This document shows, one piece after another, positions 1-9,510 of a DNA stretch of 64,000 nucleotides. Under the pieces are notes generated by a model. It worked only from the letters and a program-made list of their open reading frames with translations. It did not search any database and had not been told where the DNA came from. Source of the DNA: Kangiella koreensis DSM 16069 (GTDB lineage: Bacteria > Pseudomonadota > Gammaproteobacteria > Enterobacterales > Kangiellaceae); the NCBI RefSeq assembly GCF_000024085.1, contig NC_013166.1, forward strand, positions 1,674,001 to 1,738,000, given 5' to 3'. The position numbers were made by a program, and so were the translations under genes. Numbering within the stretch: position 1 is the stretch's first letter; the number at the start of each line of letters is the position of its first letter.

Positions 1-47
1 ACCTCTACACTGCCAGTGTAGCGCTCTCCCAGCTGAGCTATAGCCCC
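1..47 (-). tRNA. tRNA-Ala (anticodon GGC), partial at window edge
   Basis: Read on the minus strand, the 5' end at 47 begins GGGGCTATAGCTC, a typical bacterial tRNA-Ala acceptor and D-arm. The anticodon loop reads CTGGCAG, giving anticodon GGC. The TpsiC arm and 3' end lie outside the window. Confidence 0.93.
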
Positions 48-176
48 AAAACAATGGCGCGCATTTTAGCACGGGGCTTGTTACTGTCAACTGGAATTTG
101 ATGCAAATTATCGACTTAGCTTGAAAAGCTGAGTATAGTTTTCGCCATCTAACACTAACAAGAGTTTGAGTCTGTT

Positions 177-2237
177 ATGAAACCTTTATACTTATTGTTT
201 GGCTTACTGGCATTTAGTGCTGGTGCTGGTGCTGGTGAGGCTGAGGCGTCTAAGCCTTTTACGGCTGAAGACATGGTGACTATGAAGCGGGTTGCCTCCC
301 CTGCTCTGTCGCCTGACGGCAATTCTGTAGCTTATGTGCTTCGCTCGACTGATCTTGAAGCTGACAAGGGTACTTTTGATATATACCTGACCAGCGCAAT
401 TGATGAAGACTCTGAGCCAAAACAGCTCACTTCCGACCCAGCAGCTGATACTAGTCCTAAGTGGTCGGCAGATGGCAAGCATCTCTATTTCTTGTCCAGC
501 CGTAGCGGCACTAATCAGCTTTGGCGCTATAGCGTTGCATCTGAGTCAGTTGAGCAGGTTTCTGATGTGCCGGTCAGCATTGGCACTTATAAAGTCTCTG
601 CAAAGAATGATCGAGTGGTATTCAGCGCATCGGTTTTCCCTGAATGCGAAACTCTAGTCTGCACAAAAGAAAAATCTGAAGCGGCTAGCAATAGCAAACA
701 AGAAGGCAAGCTGTACGACAAAATGTTTGTCCGCCATTGGGATCACTGGCTGGATGGTACCCAAAGCCGCCTGTTTAGCGCGAAATTAGGCAGTAAGCCT
801 TTTTCCGATGCCACCCCCCTATCCCACAGCCTGAATGGTAACGTGCCATCGAGCCCTTTTGGCGGTGATGAGGAATACACCATCAGTCCGGATGGCAAAA
901 CAGTTATTTTTACCTTGCGAATCGCCGATAAGAATGAGCCAACCTCTACCAACTTTGATCTGTATGAAGTTTCTATCTCGGGTGGCAAGGTTAACAACCT
1001 GACTAAAGAAAATTTGGCCTGGGACACTTACCCTGTATTTAGTCCTGATGGAAAGAAACTAGCCTGGCTGGCTATGGATCGTCCTGGATTTGAAGCCGAC
1101 CGTCGCCAACTACACATTCGCGATCTGAAATCAGGTAAAACAGAAAATGTTACTAAAACTTGGGATCGTTCTTTTTATGGCTTTAAATTCAGCAAAAATG
1201 GTCAGCAAGTTTTCTTATACGGTAACCATATCGGCAAAAACGTTATCTGGTCATTTGATTTAAAGACTAAGCAGCGCTCGCAATTAACCGATGAAGGTTA
1301 TGTATCCGCATTTGATTTAGGCAAAGATAAAATCATTTATCAGTATGACGACTTGAACCAACCTGCTGATTTGTTTGTGATGGATCTTAATGGCGATAAT
1401 AAGCGTCAGCTAACGCATGTTAATCAAGATGTCATGTCCGAGCTTGAATTTGGTGACTATGAACAGTTCAGTTTCAAAGGCTGGAACGATGAAACGGTAT
1501 ACGGCTATATCGTCAAGCCTGTCGATTTTGAGGAAGAGAAAGAATATCCCTTAGCCTTTTTGATTCATGGCGGCCCACAAGGAAGCTTCGGTGATCACTT
1601 CCACTATCGTTGGAACCCACAGACTTACGCAGGTCAAGGGTTTGTCGCGGTCATGATCGACTTCCATGGCTCTACCGGCTATGGTCAGGACTTCACAGAC
1701 GCAATTACTGGCGACTGGGGTGGCAAACCACTGGAAGATTTGCAGAAAGGTTTGGCTTATGTTGAAGATACATACACGTTTGTCGATACTAATAACGCCT
1801 GTGCTTTAGGTGCTTCTTATGGCGGTTACATGATCAACTGGATTGCCGGTAATTGGTCTGATCAATTTAAATGTCTGGTTAATCATGACGGTATTTTCGA
1901 CAACCGCATGATGTACTACTCAACAGAAGAGCTTTGGTTCGTTGAATGGGAAAATGGTGGTACTTATTTCGATAATCCGGAAAATTTTGAGAAACATAAT
2001 CCAGTTCACTTTGTTAAAAACTGGAAAGCACCAATGCTAGTCGTTCAAGGCAGCAAGGACTATCGAGTTCCTGAAACACAGTCTTTAGCCACTTTCACAG
2101 CGCTTCAGCGCCAGGATATTCCAAGCCAATTATTAATATTCGAAAATGAAAATCACTGGGTTTTAAAGCCTAATAACAGCATTCAGTGGCATCAAGTAGT
2201 CAATAACTGGTTACATCAATGGCTAAAAGACGACTAA
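177..2237 (+). CDS. Secreted S9 family serine peptidase (acylaminoacyl/dipeptidyl peptidase type)
   Basis: A 686-aa prolyl-oligopeptidase-fold peptidase that cleaves short peptides, probably in the periplasm. An N-terminal signal peptide (MKPLYLLFGLLAFSAGAGAG) is followed by a WD40-like beta-propeller (about residues 30-420) with repeated 'SPDGK' blades. The C-terminal alpha/beta hydrolase domain has the nucleophile motif GASYGGY (Ser547), with Asp628 (GSKDYRV) and His660 (ENENHW) completing the triad. The oxyanion region is HGGPQGSFGD. Its length and GxSYGG motif fit the S9C/DPP5-like group. It is monocistronic, ending in a strong terminator. Secreted S9 peptidases are common in marine bacteria that feed on protein. 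The family is sure; the exact substrate is not. Confidence 0.93.
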   Translation: MKPLYLLFGLLAFSAGAGAGEAEASKPFTAEDMVTMKRVASPALSPDGNSVAYVLRSTDLEADKGTFDIYLTSAIDEDSEPKQLTSDPAADTSPKWSADGKHLYFLSSRSGTNQLWRYSVASESVEQVSDVPVSIGTYKVSAKNDRVVFSASVFPECETLVCTKEKSEAASNSKQEGKLYDKMFVRHWDHWLDGTQSRLFSAKLGSKPFSDATPLSHSLNGNVPSSPFGGDEEYTISPDGKTVIFTLRIADKNEPTSTNFDLYEVSISGGKVNNLTKENLAWDTYPVFSPDGKKLAWLAMDRPGFEADRRQLHIRDLKSGKTENVTKTWDRSFYGFKFSKNGQQVFLYGNHIGKNVIWSFDLKTKQRSQLTDEGYVSAFDLGKDKIIYQYDDLNQPADLFVMDLNGDNKRQLTHVNQDVMSELEFGDYEQFSFKGWNDETVYGYIVKPVDFEEEKEYPLAFLIHGGPQGSFGDHFHYRWNPQTYAGQGFVAVMIDFHGSTGYGQDFTDAITGDWGGKPLEDLQKGLAYVEDTYTFVDTNNACALGASYGGYMINWIAGNWSDQFKCLVNHDGIFDNRMMYYSTEELWFVEWENGGTYFDNPENFEKHNPVHFVKNWKAPMLVVQGSKDYRVPETQSLATFTALQRQDIPSQLLIFENENHWVLKPNNSIQWHQVVNNWLHQWLKDD

Positions 2238-2290
2238 TTCAGGCTATCGAACTAAACCATTCATAGCTAATCACTATCTAAAATCAACAA

Positions 2291-2316
2291 AAAGGTGCCT
2301 CCCGGCACCTTTTTTT
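2291..2316 (+). terminator. Rho-independent terminator after the S9 peptidase
   Basis: Stem AAAGGTGCC/GGCACCTTT with a four-base loop, then a T run (2310-2316). It lies about 55 bases after the stop codon. Confidence 0.9.
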
Positions 2317-2457
2317 CACATTTAACCCTTTAAAATACTATATTGAAACATTTGTTAACCTTTTGTCATTACTGAACATTAGGTTATAAAAAAGGTCGAG
2401 CGTTATAATATCCAAGAGTTGGAGTAATCCTAAAATTTTTGAAAGCGGGAAAAAATA

Positions 2458-3675
2458 ATGACCAAGAGAATCCTAGTTGGTACAGCAATAGTTATTGCAA
2501 CCATAATTATTATTGGTGTACTACTGAAATTAAAACCTGAGCCACCAAAGAAGAAACCCTTTGTCCAAGCTATCGTCGTTGAAACCAAGACAGTCGAAGG
2601 TGAAGACATTCAATTCATTGTTGACAGCCAAGGACCAGTCCTACCAGTTGAAAACTCAACGATGGTTGCTGAGGTTAGCGGCCGCATTATCAGTGTCTCT
2701 GATAACTTTCGAGTTGGCGCCTTTGTGGAAAAAGGTGAAACTTTGTTCGCTATTGACCCAGCAAACTATGTCGCTAATGTTCGCAGCGCAGAAGCTGCCC
2801 TAGCACAAGCTCAGGCAAGTTATCAGGATGCAAAAGCCAGAACAGAACAAGCTCGCAAGGACTGGAAAAAAATTGGTAAAGGTGAACCTTCTGACCTGGT
2901 TCTAAGACTCCCGCAACTCAAACAAGCAGAAGCTTCGGTTCAATCAGCAGAAGCAGATCTAATGCGTGCCCGTCGCGATTTAGAGCGAACAAAAGTTAAA
3001 GCCAGTTTTAACGCCTTAATTCAAAGCAAGATGGTTGGCTTAGGTCAGTTCGTTAATGTGGGTAGTCAGGTAGCCACTCTGTACGGTACTGAGTATGCGG
3101 AAGTTCGCTTACCGGTTCCGGATCAAGAGCTAGCTTATCTGAGCTTACCGGATATGGAAAATCCCCAAAAACAGCCAGATGTCCGCCTAATGGGTAGCTA
3201 TGCAGGAAAAGAGCAAAATTGGTTTGGTAAGATTGTCCGCACCGAAGGTGTTGTTGAGCAAACGAACCGCTTAACCTACTTAGTTGCTCAGATTCAAGAC
3301 CCTTATAATTTAAAAGCACAGAATAGTGATGACAGACCGCTTAGGTTCGGAACATTTGTCCGAGCTGAGATTGCAGGTAAACAGCGTGAAGGCCTTATAG
3401 CTCTTCCACGCCAAGCTCTTTACTTCGGTAACACCGTTTTAATCCTGGAAAATGAAAGTGAGATTCGCTTGCAGGAAGTTACTTTAGCGCGGACCGAGGC
3501 CAACACTATTTACATCGATACTGGTCTGAACTCTGGTGATGAGGTCATCGTAACGCCGGTCCACAATCCCGTTAACGGTATGAAAGTCCAAAAAGTTGGC
3601 AGCCAATCAAAGTCCAGCACTGCAAATACCAATGACACCGCTTTAAGTTCAAGCGCTGACACAGCTAAGCAATAA
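2458..3675 (+). CDS. RND efflux periplasmic adaptor subunit (HlyD/MFP family)
   Basis: A 405-aa membrane fusion protein linking an inner-membrane RND pump to an outer-membrane channel. One N-terminal membrane segment (about residues 5-23) anchors it. The split lipoyl domain is visible around 'VAEVSGRIISVSDNFRVGAFVEKGETLFAIDP', interrupted by an alpha-helical coiled-coil hairpin rich in Ala/Gln/Glu (about residues 103-175), followed by beta-barrel and membrane-proximal domains. The tail after about residue 380 is Ser/Thr/Asn rich and probably disordered. The stop codon lies 11 bases before the permease gene, so the two form an operon. No outer-membrane factor gene is linked, so it presumably uses a TolC encoded elsewhere. 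A TATAAT at 2404-2409 may be its -10 box, without an obvious -35. Confidence 0.92.
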   Translation: MTKRILVGTAIVIATIIIIGVLLKLKPEPPKKKPFVQAIVVETKTVEGEDIQFIVDSQGPVLPVENSTMVAEVSGRIISVSDNFRVGAFVEKGETLFAIDPANYVANVRSAEAALAQAQASYQDAKARTEQARKDWKKIGKGEPSDLVLRLPQLKQAEASVQSAEADLMRARRDLERTKVKASFNALIQSKMVGLGQFVNVGSQVATLYGTEYAEVRLPVPDQELAYLSLPDMENPQKQPDVRLMGSYAGKEQNWFGKIVRTEGVVEQTNRLTYLVAQIQDPYNLKAQNSDDRPLRFGTFVRAEIAGKQREGLIALPRQALYFGNTVLILENESEIRLQEVTLARTEANTIYIDTGLNSGDEVIVTPVHNPVNGMKVQKVGSQSKSSTANTNDTALSSSADTAKQ

Positions 3676-3686
3676 GGAATTCGCAG

Positions 3687-6600
3687 ATGGTCAAACAATA
3701 CGACACACACACGGGGATCATTTCCTGGTTCGCGCGCAACTCAGTTGCTGCGAACCTACTGATGATTTTCATCATTGTTGCCGGTTTTATAGGGCTTAGC
3801 CACCTTCGTCAGCAAGTATTTCCAGACATTGTTATCAACTCGGTAAGCATTCAAGTCCCCTACCCTGGTGCTGCGCCTCAGGAAGTTGAAGAAGGGATTG
3901 TGATCCTGATTGAAGAAAATATTAAAGAAATTGAAGGGATCAAGAAAGTTACTTCAACTGCTTCTGAAGGAATGGGAAGCATCAATATAGAAATCCAGGA
4001 TAACTATGAAGTGTCTGAGGTGATGGACGAAATCAAAGTCAGAGTTGACGCCATCCCTAATCTACCAGACCTTGCCGAACGCCCAGTCATTTATGAAAAC
4101 CGCATGCAACGTCAAGTGATGCGCCTCAATGTGTTTGGCGATGCTAATGAAAGAACACTCAAAGAGTATGGTAAAGACATTAAGAATGAACTACTGGCAC
4201 TACCCAATGTTGGCCTGGTTGAAGTTGAAGGTGCTCGTCCTTATGAGGTAGGAATACAGGTCAGCGACCATCAATTACGCAAATATGGCTTAACTCTACA
4301 GGATGTTGCCAATGCCGTTCGAAGCCACTCTTTGGACTTACCTAGTGGCACCATTAAAACTCTGGGCGGCGATATCTTGGTTAGAACCAAAAACCAGGCA
4401 TACGATGCTTACGATTTTGCAAAAATACCGGTCATAACGCGCCCCGATGGCACGACTCTCTTGCTTGCAGATATTGCAGCAATTGATGATGGTTTTGCTG
4501 AGTGGAACTTCCTATCGCGCTTTGATGGCAAGCCCACAGTCAGCTTGAGAATTCGCTCGTCTTTAGAATCAGATGACCTGCTCATTGCTGAACAAATTTA
4601 TGATTACCTTGATAAAAAGACACCCACACTTCCTGCAGGCCTGTCCATAGAGGCATGGGGCGATGGCACCTATTATCTTAAGGGTCGCCTGGAGATGATG
4701 CAGAAAAATATGTTCGTGGGCATCTTGTTGGTGTTCATTGTTCTTGCACTCTTCTTGCGCTTTAAACTGGCTTTCTGGGTCATGATTGGCATACCGCTCT
4801 GCTTCCTGGGGGCATTTGCTTTAATGTACATGTATCCAGGCTTCGCCATGACCATTAACATGATTACCCTCTTCGGATTTATTCTGGTGCTGGGGATCGT
4901 GGTCGATGATGCGATTATTATTGCGGAGTCGGCCTGGGCATCAATCGAAGAAAAGGGACACAGCATTGACAGTGTTGTGGAAGGCTCAAAGAGAGTTGCC
5001 CTTCCCGCAACCTTTGGTGTATTAACCACCATTGCAGCATTTTACCCGATGCTAGCTATCAGCGGTCCATGGAGTAATGCGATGGCATCCATGGGTCTCG
5101 TGGTGATGTTCTGTTTGATGTTCTCCCTAGTTGAATCAAAACTTATTTTGCCGGCTCACTTGGCTCACATGAAACTCAACAAACTTGAAGATACTAAAAA
5201 TCCGAAAGTAAGAGCCGTCAAAGGTTTCTTCCGCGCGATACGTTTAAAAGTTAAAGATCTTCTATCCCGCTTTATTAATAACGTTTACAGACCCAAGCTC
5301 GAGATGTTTCTTAAATACAAAGGGCTAACGATCTTAAGCTTTGTCTGTATCTTATTTATTACAACGATTGGTTTCATTGGTAGTGGTTGGGTAAAAACCA
5401 GCTTATTCCCGAACATACCTAATGACGGTGTATTTGTAGAAATTAAGATGGCTGAAGGTGCGACGGCAGAACAAGCCATGAGTAATGTTCAGATTGTATG
5501 GGACAAACTTAACAAGCTGCATAAAGAAGTCGAAGCTGAGCATGGGATTGGAGTATTCCAACATGCCTTTATGTGGACTCGCGAAAATACTGGCGGTTAT
5601 ATGTGGACCGAACTGGTGAAGAGTGAAGATTTGCCTATTCATCAGTTTGAACTGATTGACCGCTGGCGTGATATGGTCGGTACCCTACCCGCAGTTGAGG
5701 AAATCAGCTTCGGTGGCGGTGGTGGCGGCCCTGGTGGTGATGGCGTTGGTTATCGTCTAGTGGGAACAGACATTGACGAATTACAGATTGTGACAGAGAA
5801 GATTCGCGCTAAGCTGGCTGAGTATGATGGTGTTTATGACATCAGCGACAATTTGTCTGGTGGTAAAGAAGAAATTGTAGTTGAGGTGAAGCCACATGGT
5901 TATAACCTGGGTTTAAGCACTCAAATACTATCTCAGCAAGTAAGGAATGCTTTCTATGGTTCAGAGGCTCAGCGCTTCCTTCGTGACAACGAAGAAGTTA
6001 AAGTTTTTGTTCGTTACCCTCTTGAAGACAGACGCTCAATCGGCAACCTGGAACAAATGCCGATCAAAACGCCATCAGGCGAGTATGTGAGCTTTACTGA
6101 CGTTGCAGATTATCAAGTTCAGGAAGGTTATTCACGCATTTCGAGAATTGACGGTGTACGTGCCAACCGCATCAGTGCTGATGTTAGTCCTCAGGCGACA
6201 ATCACCTCAGGTGAAATCCATGAAGACATGATGCAGAATGTCATTCCAGGTATTTTGGCACAACACCCAACGGTTAAACTTGAGCCAGGCGGCCCAAGCG
6301 AAGATCAGCAGAAACTAAGCAAAGAGCTGGGCATCGGTGGTTTAATTGCCTTAATCCTCATTTATGGTTTGATGGCCATTCCTCTAAAATCATACATCAA
6401 ACCAGTAGTGGTGATGTCAGCTATACCGTTCGGCATCATTGGTGCCATGGTTGGTCACTTATTGCTCGGCATTAACCTCAGTATGTTCTCCTTCTTTGGT
6501 ATTATTGCCTTGTCAGGAGTTGTGGTTAATGACAGCTTATTGATGGTTGACTTTATTGGTCGTGCGCGTGCTGAAGGTATGTCACGTATTGAGGCTGCTG

Positions 6601-6872
6601 TTAATGCCGGTACCCGCCGTTTCAGAGCGATTATCCTGACCTCACTAACGACCTTCTTTGGTTTGTTGCCAATTACCACTGAAACCAGTTTGCAAGCACA
6701 ATTAGTTATCCCAATGGCAGTTTCACTGGCCTTCGGTATCGTATTTGCTACCGTGATTACTCTAATCTGGGTACCCTGCCTGTATGTGACATTAGGCAGC
6801 GTCAAAGATTGGTTCCTTGGTCGTGATGCTAAAAGCTTAAGCAAAGAGCAAGAAGCATACGAAAACAATTAA
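3687..6872 (+). CDS. RND efflux transporter permease subunit (AcrB/HAE superfamily)
   Basis: A 1061-aa proton-driven RND pump with the expected 12 membrane segments: one near the N-terminus (residues about 20-40), clusters at about 335-500 and 865-1040, and two large periplasmic porter loops. Family signatures include 'FPDIVINSVSIQVPYPGAAP' and the transmembrane 'GIVVDDAIIIAES' segment with the paired acidic residues of the proton relay. It differs from classic AcrB: the second periplasmic loop carries a glycine run (GGGGGGPGGD, about residues 676-685), and the sequence is more like the broad marine 'efflux RND permease' group than drug pumps of known substrate. It is co-transcribed with the upstream adaptor. 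The substrate is unknown. Confidence 0.92.
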   Translation: MVKQYDTHTGIISWFARNSVAANLLMIFIIVAGFIGLSHLRQQVFPDIVINSVSIQVPYPGAAPQEVEEGIVILIEENIKEIEGIKKVTSTASEGMGSINIEIQDNYEVSEVMDEIKVRVDAIPNLPDLAERPVIYENRMQRQVMRLNVFGDANERTLKEYGKDIKNELLALPNVGLVEVEGARPYEVGIQVSDHQLRKYGLTLQDVANAVRSHSLDLPSGTIKTLGGDILVRTKNQAYDAYDFAKIPVITRPDGTTLLLADIAAIDDGFAEWNFLSRFDGKPTVSLRIRSSLESDDLLIAEQIYDYLDKKTPTLPAGLSIEAWGDGTYYLKGRLEMMQKNMFVGILLVFIVLALFLRFKLAFWVMIGIPLCFLGAFALMYMYPGFAMTINMITLFGFILVLGIVVDDAIIIAESAWASIEEKGHSIDSVVEGSKRVALPATFGVLTTIAAFYPMLAISGPWSNAMASMGLVVMFCLMFSLVESKLILPAHLAHMKLNKLEDTKNPKVRAVKGFFRAIRLKVKDLLSRFINNVYRPKLEMFLKYKGLTILSFVCILFITTIGFIGSGWVKTSLFPNIPNDGVFVEIKMAEGATAEQAMSNVQIVWDKLNKLHKEVEAEHGIGVFQHAFMWTRENTGGYMWTELVKSEDLPIHQFELIDRWRDMVGTLPAVEEISFGGGGGGPGGDGVGYRLVGTDIDELQIVTEKIRAKLAEYDGVYDISDNLSGGKEEIVVEVKPHGYNLGLSTQILSQQVRNAFYGSEAQRFLRDNEEVKVFVRYPLEDRRSIGNLEQMPIKTPSGEYVSFTDVADYQVQEGYSRISRIDGVRANRISADVSPQATITSGEIHEDMMQNVIPGILAQHPTVKLEPGGPSEDQQKLSKELGIGGLIALILIYGLMAIPLKSYIKPVVVMSAIPFGIIGAMVGHLLLGINLSMFSFFGIIALSGVVVNDSLLMVDFIGRARAEGMSRIEAAVNAGTRRFRAIILTSLTTFFGLLPITTETSLQAQLVIPMAVSLAFGIVFATVITLIWVPCLYVTLGSVKDWFLGRDAKSLSKEQEAYENN

Positions 6873-6890
6873 GTTTTATGCTAATACAAA

Positions 6891-6915
6891 ACAAAGGGGC
6901 TATCTGCCCCTTTGT
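6891..6915 (+). terminator. Terminator after the RND permease
   Basis: Perfect 10-bp stem ACAAAGGGGC/GCCCCTTTGT with loop TATCT, located 19 bases after the stop codon. The following T run is short. Confidence 0.75.
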
Positions 6916-7045
6916 TTATATTAAATGTTTTATAAAAACTTAATACTGATCAATAGCAGCCCCCCTTTTTTTTCTCTACAATGGTGTTGTTTTTATAAAG
7001 CCTGGCTTTACACTATTACGTATCAAACACCGAGCACAAAATCAT

Positions 7046-8491
7046 ATGTTCAAACGCACAAAAATTGTTGCCACCCTAGGTCCTGCTACAGAATCCGACG
7101 ACACCATTCGATCATTAATCAAAGCTGGCGCTAATGTTTTTCGACTGAACTTCTCTCATGGCGAAGCTAAAGATCACATTCACCGAGCTGAACAAATCCG
7201 TAGAATTTCTCGCGATATGAATCGCTATATCGCAATTCTTGGTGACTTACAAGGTCCTAAAATTCGTATTGCTCGCTTTCAGAATGGCAAAATCAATCTA
7301 GAAGTCGGAGCAACCTTCATCCTTGACTCAGAACTGGAGAAAGAAGCCGGTAACGAAGAACGCGTAGGAATTGATTACAAACAACTCCCTGCTGATTTAA
7401 AGGAAGGTAATCATCTGATGCTGGATGATGGCCGAATTCAACTTGAGGTTAAGCGTTTAACTGCTACAGAAATCGTTACCGAAGTCATTATTGGCGGTGT
7501 ATTAAGTAATAATAAAGGGATTAACCTATTAGGTGGTGGCCTTTCAGCACCAGCCTTAACTGACAAAGATCGCTCGGACATCAAAATTGCTGCCGCAATG
7601 CATGTAGATTATTTAGCCGTTTCATTTCCAAGAAGTGCTGACGATATGCATGAAGCTCGTAAGCTGCTGCAAAAGGCAGGAGGTAACAGCAACCTGGTTG
7701 CAAAAATTGAGCGTGCTGAAACCGTTAACGACGATAAAATCTTAGACTCTATTATCATGGCATCCGATGCAGTTATGGTCGCTCGTGGTGATCTGGGTGT
7801 TGAAATTGGTGATGCTCAATTAATCGGTGTGCAAAAACATATTATTTCACGCTCGCGAGCACTCAATCGTGTGGTAATAACAGCCACACAAATGATGGAG
7901 AGCATGATCCACAACCCTATTCCGACTCGAGCTGAGGTATTCGATGTCGCTAATGCTGTTTTAGATGGTACCGATGCAGTGATGTTAAGCGCAGAAACCG
8001 CAACGGGCGATAATCCGGCCCGTACCGTTCAGGCTATGGCAAATGTCTGTCTGGGCGCAGAAAAACAGTCCATGATCCGCATGTCTCGTCATCGTAATGA
8101 GATGTCTTTCGAATTGATTGATGAAGCAATTGCCATGGCAACCATGTACACAGCCAATCATCTCAAAGGCGTTAAAGCAATTGTTGCCCTGACCGAGTCT
8201 GGCTCAACCGCATTATGGTTATCGCGGATTCGCTCTGGAATGCCAATCTTTGCCTTAAGTCGCAGCGAGCAAACTTTACGCAAAGTTGCACTCTATCGTG
8301 GTGTTGAAGCGATTGAATTTGATCCAACCGTACTGGCCAAACATGATGTGAACCGCCTTGCAGTAGAAGAATTAAGATTACGCAATTTCGTAGAAGACGG
8401 TGACTTGGTGATTATTACCAAAGGTGACTCAATGGGCGTACTTGGTGGCACCAACGCAATGAAAGTTGTACGAGTTGGTCAAGTATACTAA
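7046..8491 (+). CDS. pyk: Pyruvate kinase
   Basis: A 481-aa enzyme converting phosphoenolpyruvate and ADP to pyruvate and ATP, the last glycolytic step. It has the full length of the family. The N-terminal 'TKIVATLGPATES' and 'NVFRLNFSHG' nucleotide/substrate motifs are present, along with the catalytic Lys region in 'LVAKIERAE', the 'VMVARGDLGVEIG' metal-binding segment and 'ITATQMMESMI...PTRAEVFDVANAVLDGTDAVMLS'. The C-terminal allosteric domain (about residues 355-481) is intact. The start is the ATG inside CATATG at 7046. The overlapping upstream ORF in another frame is a shadow. Sequence style favours the PykA (AMP-activated) type, but that subtype is not certain. Confidence 0.97.
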   Translation: MFKRTKIVATLGPATESDDTIRSLIKAGANVFRLNFSHGEAKDHIHRAEQIRRISRDMNRYIAILGDLQGPKIRIARFQNGKINLEVGATFILDSELEKEAGNEERVGIDYKQLPADLKEGNHLMLDDGRIQLEVKRLTATEIVTEVIIGGVLSNNKGINLLGGGLSAPALTDKDRSDIKIAAAMHVDYLAVSFPRSADDMHEARKLLQKAGGNSNLVAKIERAETVNDDKILDSIIMASDAVMVARGDLGVEIGDAQLIGVQKHIISRSRALNRVVITATQMMESMIHNPIPTRAEVFDVANAVLDGTDAVMLSAETATGDNPARTVQAMANVCLGAEKQSMIRMSRHRNEMSFELIDEAIAMATMYTANHLKGVKAIVALTESGSTALWLSRIRSGMPIFALSRSEQTLRKVALYRGVEAIEFDPTVLAKHDVNRLAVEELRLRNFVEDGDLVIITKGDSMGVLGGTNAMKVVRVGQVY

Positions 8492-8507
8492 CTCTAAATA
8501 ACTGCCA

Positions 8508-9404
8508 CTAACCTCCACTGTTATAAACAAATACAATCACGCCAAGGAAGGCCAGCACTACACCCGCTAAACGTCGTTCGTTAATTTCTTCTTTCAGGAA
8601 TAGCCAAGCAAATAGTACAATAAATGCTATTGAAGTTTCGTTCAAAACCGAAGCAATAATAGCGTCAGTGTATTTATAGCCCCCCAGCCAAAGCATCATC
8701 GAGATATAGGTTCCAAGCACACTGGCAATTATTAAGATCCGCCAGTCTCTAGGCTGCTTCAGCTCTCGGACTACACTTAAAAATTTACGACCGATGAGCA
8801 GCAGGATAATTGAACCAATTATGCCACCGATAAGGCGTAAGCTGATAATCCAGAAAAAACCATCGCCTTCCAGAATCCTCTTTACCATCACCACGCCAAC
8901 CGCATTCAGGAAAACAGCTCCGGCTGCGAGTGCCAGACCTTGCCACAAAACTGGTGCATCAACATTTTTGCGATTGCGTTGCCAGGTTACCAGGACGATT
9001 CCCATTAACACCATTAAGAAACCAATAAACTGGCTCCAGTGCAAAGTTTCATTTAAAAATAAGACTGAAAGCACTATGACGAATGGGCTGTAAAGACTAG
9101 AAACAATAGCGGTATTTCCTGCTCCGACTTTCCGCAAAGCCAGAAAATACCAAGTGTCTGACAAAGCAATCCCAATAAAGCCACTAACGGCTACAATCGT
9201 CCAGTTAAGAGTATCCAACTGCGGCAATTGAAATCCTTCCATTAATAAAGCAGTGGGTACTAATAGAAATGTTGCCAGGGTGTTTTTGAAGAGGTTGAGC
9301 GCGGTCGCACTGAGAGTTTCGCCAGAATGTTTGAATAAAATGATCGCGGTTGCCCAGCATATCGCTGATGAAAGCGCGAGTATCTCGCCGAAACCAAAAG
9401 TCAT
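8508..9404 (-). CDS. EamA/DMT-superfamily transporter
   Basis: A 298-aa integral membrane protein with ten predicted hydrophobic segments arranged as two EamA repeats (about residues 5-140 and 150-295). It matches the drug/metabolite transporter family, members of which export or import amino acids, nucleosides or drugs. It is convergent with pyruvate kinase, the stop codons being only 16 bases apart, and I see no terminator between them. No neighbour indicates the substrate. Confidence 0.88.
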   Translation of the reverse strand: MTFGFGEILALSSAICWATAIILFKHSGETLSATALNLFKNTLATFLLVPTALLMEGFQLPQLDTLNWTIVAVSGFIGIALSDTWYFLALRKVGAGNTAIVSSLYSPFVIVLSVLFLNETLHWSQFIGFLMVLMGIVLVTWQRNRKNVDAPVLWQGLALAAGAVFLNAVGVVMVKRILEGDGFFWIISLRLIGGIIGSIILLLIGRKFLSVVRELKQPRDWRILIIASVLGTYISMMLWLGGYKYTDAIIASVLNETSIAFIVLFAWLFLKEEINERRLAGVVLAFLGVIVFVYNSGG

Positions 9405-9510
9405 AAATCAATCTCAATACAGTGGCGAAAGCCAAAATAGCTCAGCGACTGGGCCATAAAATAGCGCAACTTAGCATAAAGTGGCCTCTTGGCCTATAGT
9501 TTTAAATAGC

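Noticed and set aside
4673..5032. 119-aa minus-strand frame inside the RND permease gene
   Set aside because: Shadow of the antisense strand of a conserved membrane domain; composition and lack of start signals argue against a gene.
6455..6868. 137-aa minus-strand frame at the end of the RND permease gene
   Set aside because: Antisense shadow; no ribosome binding site or recognisable domain.
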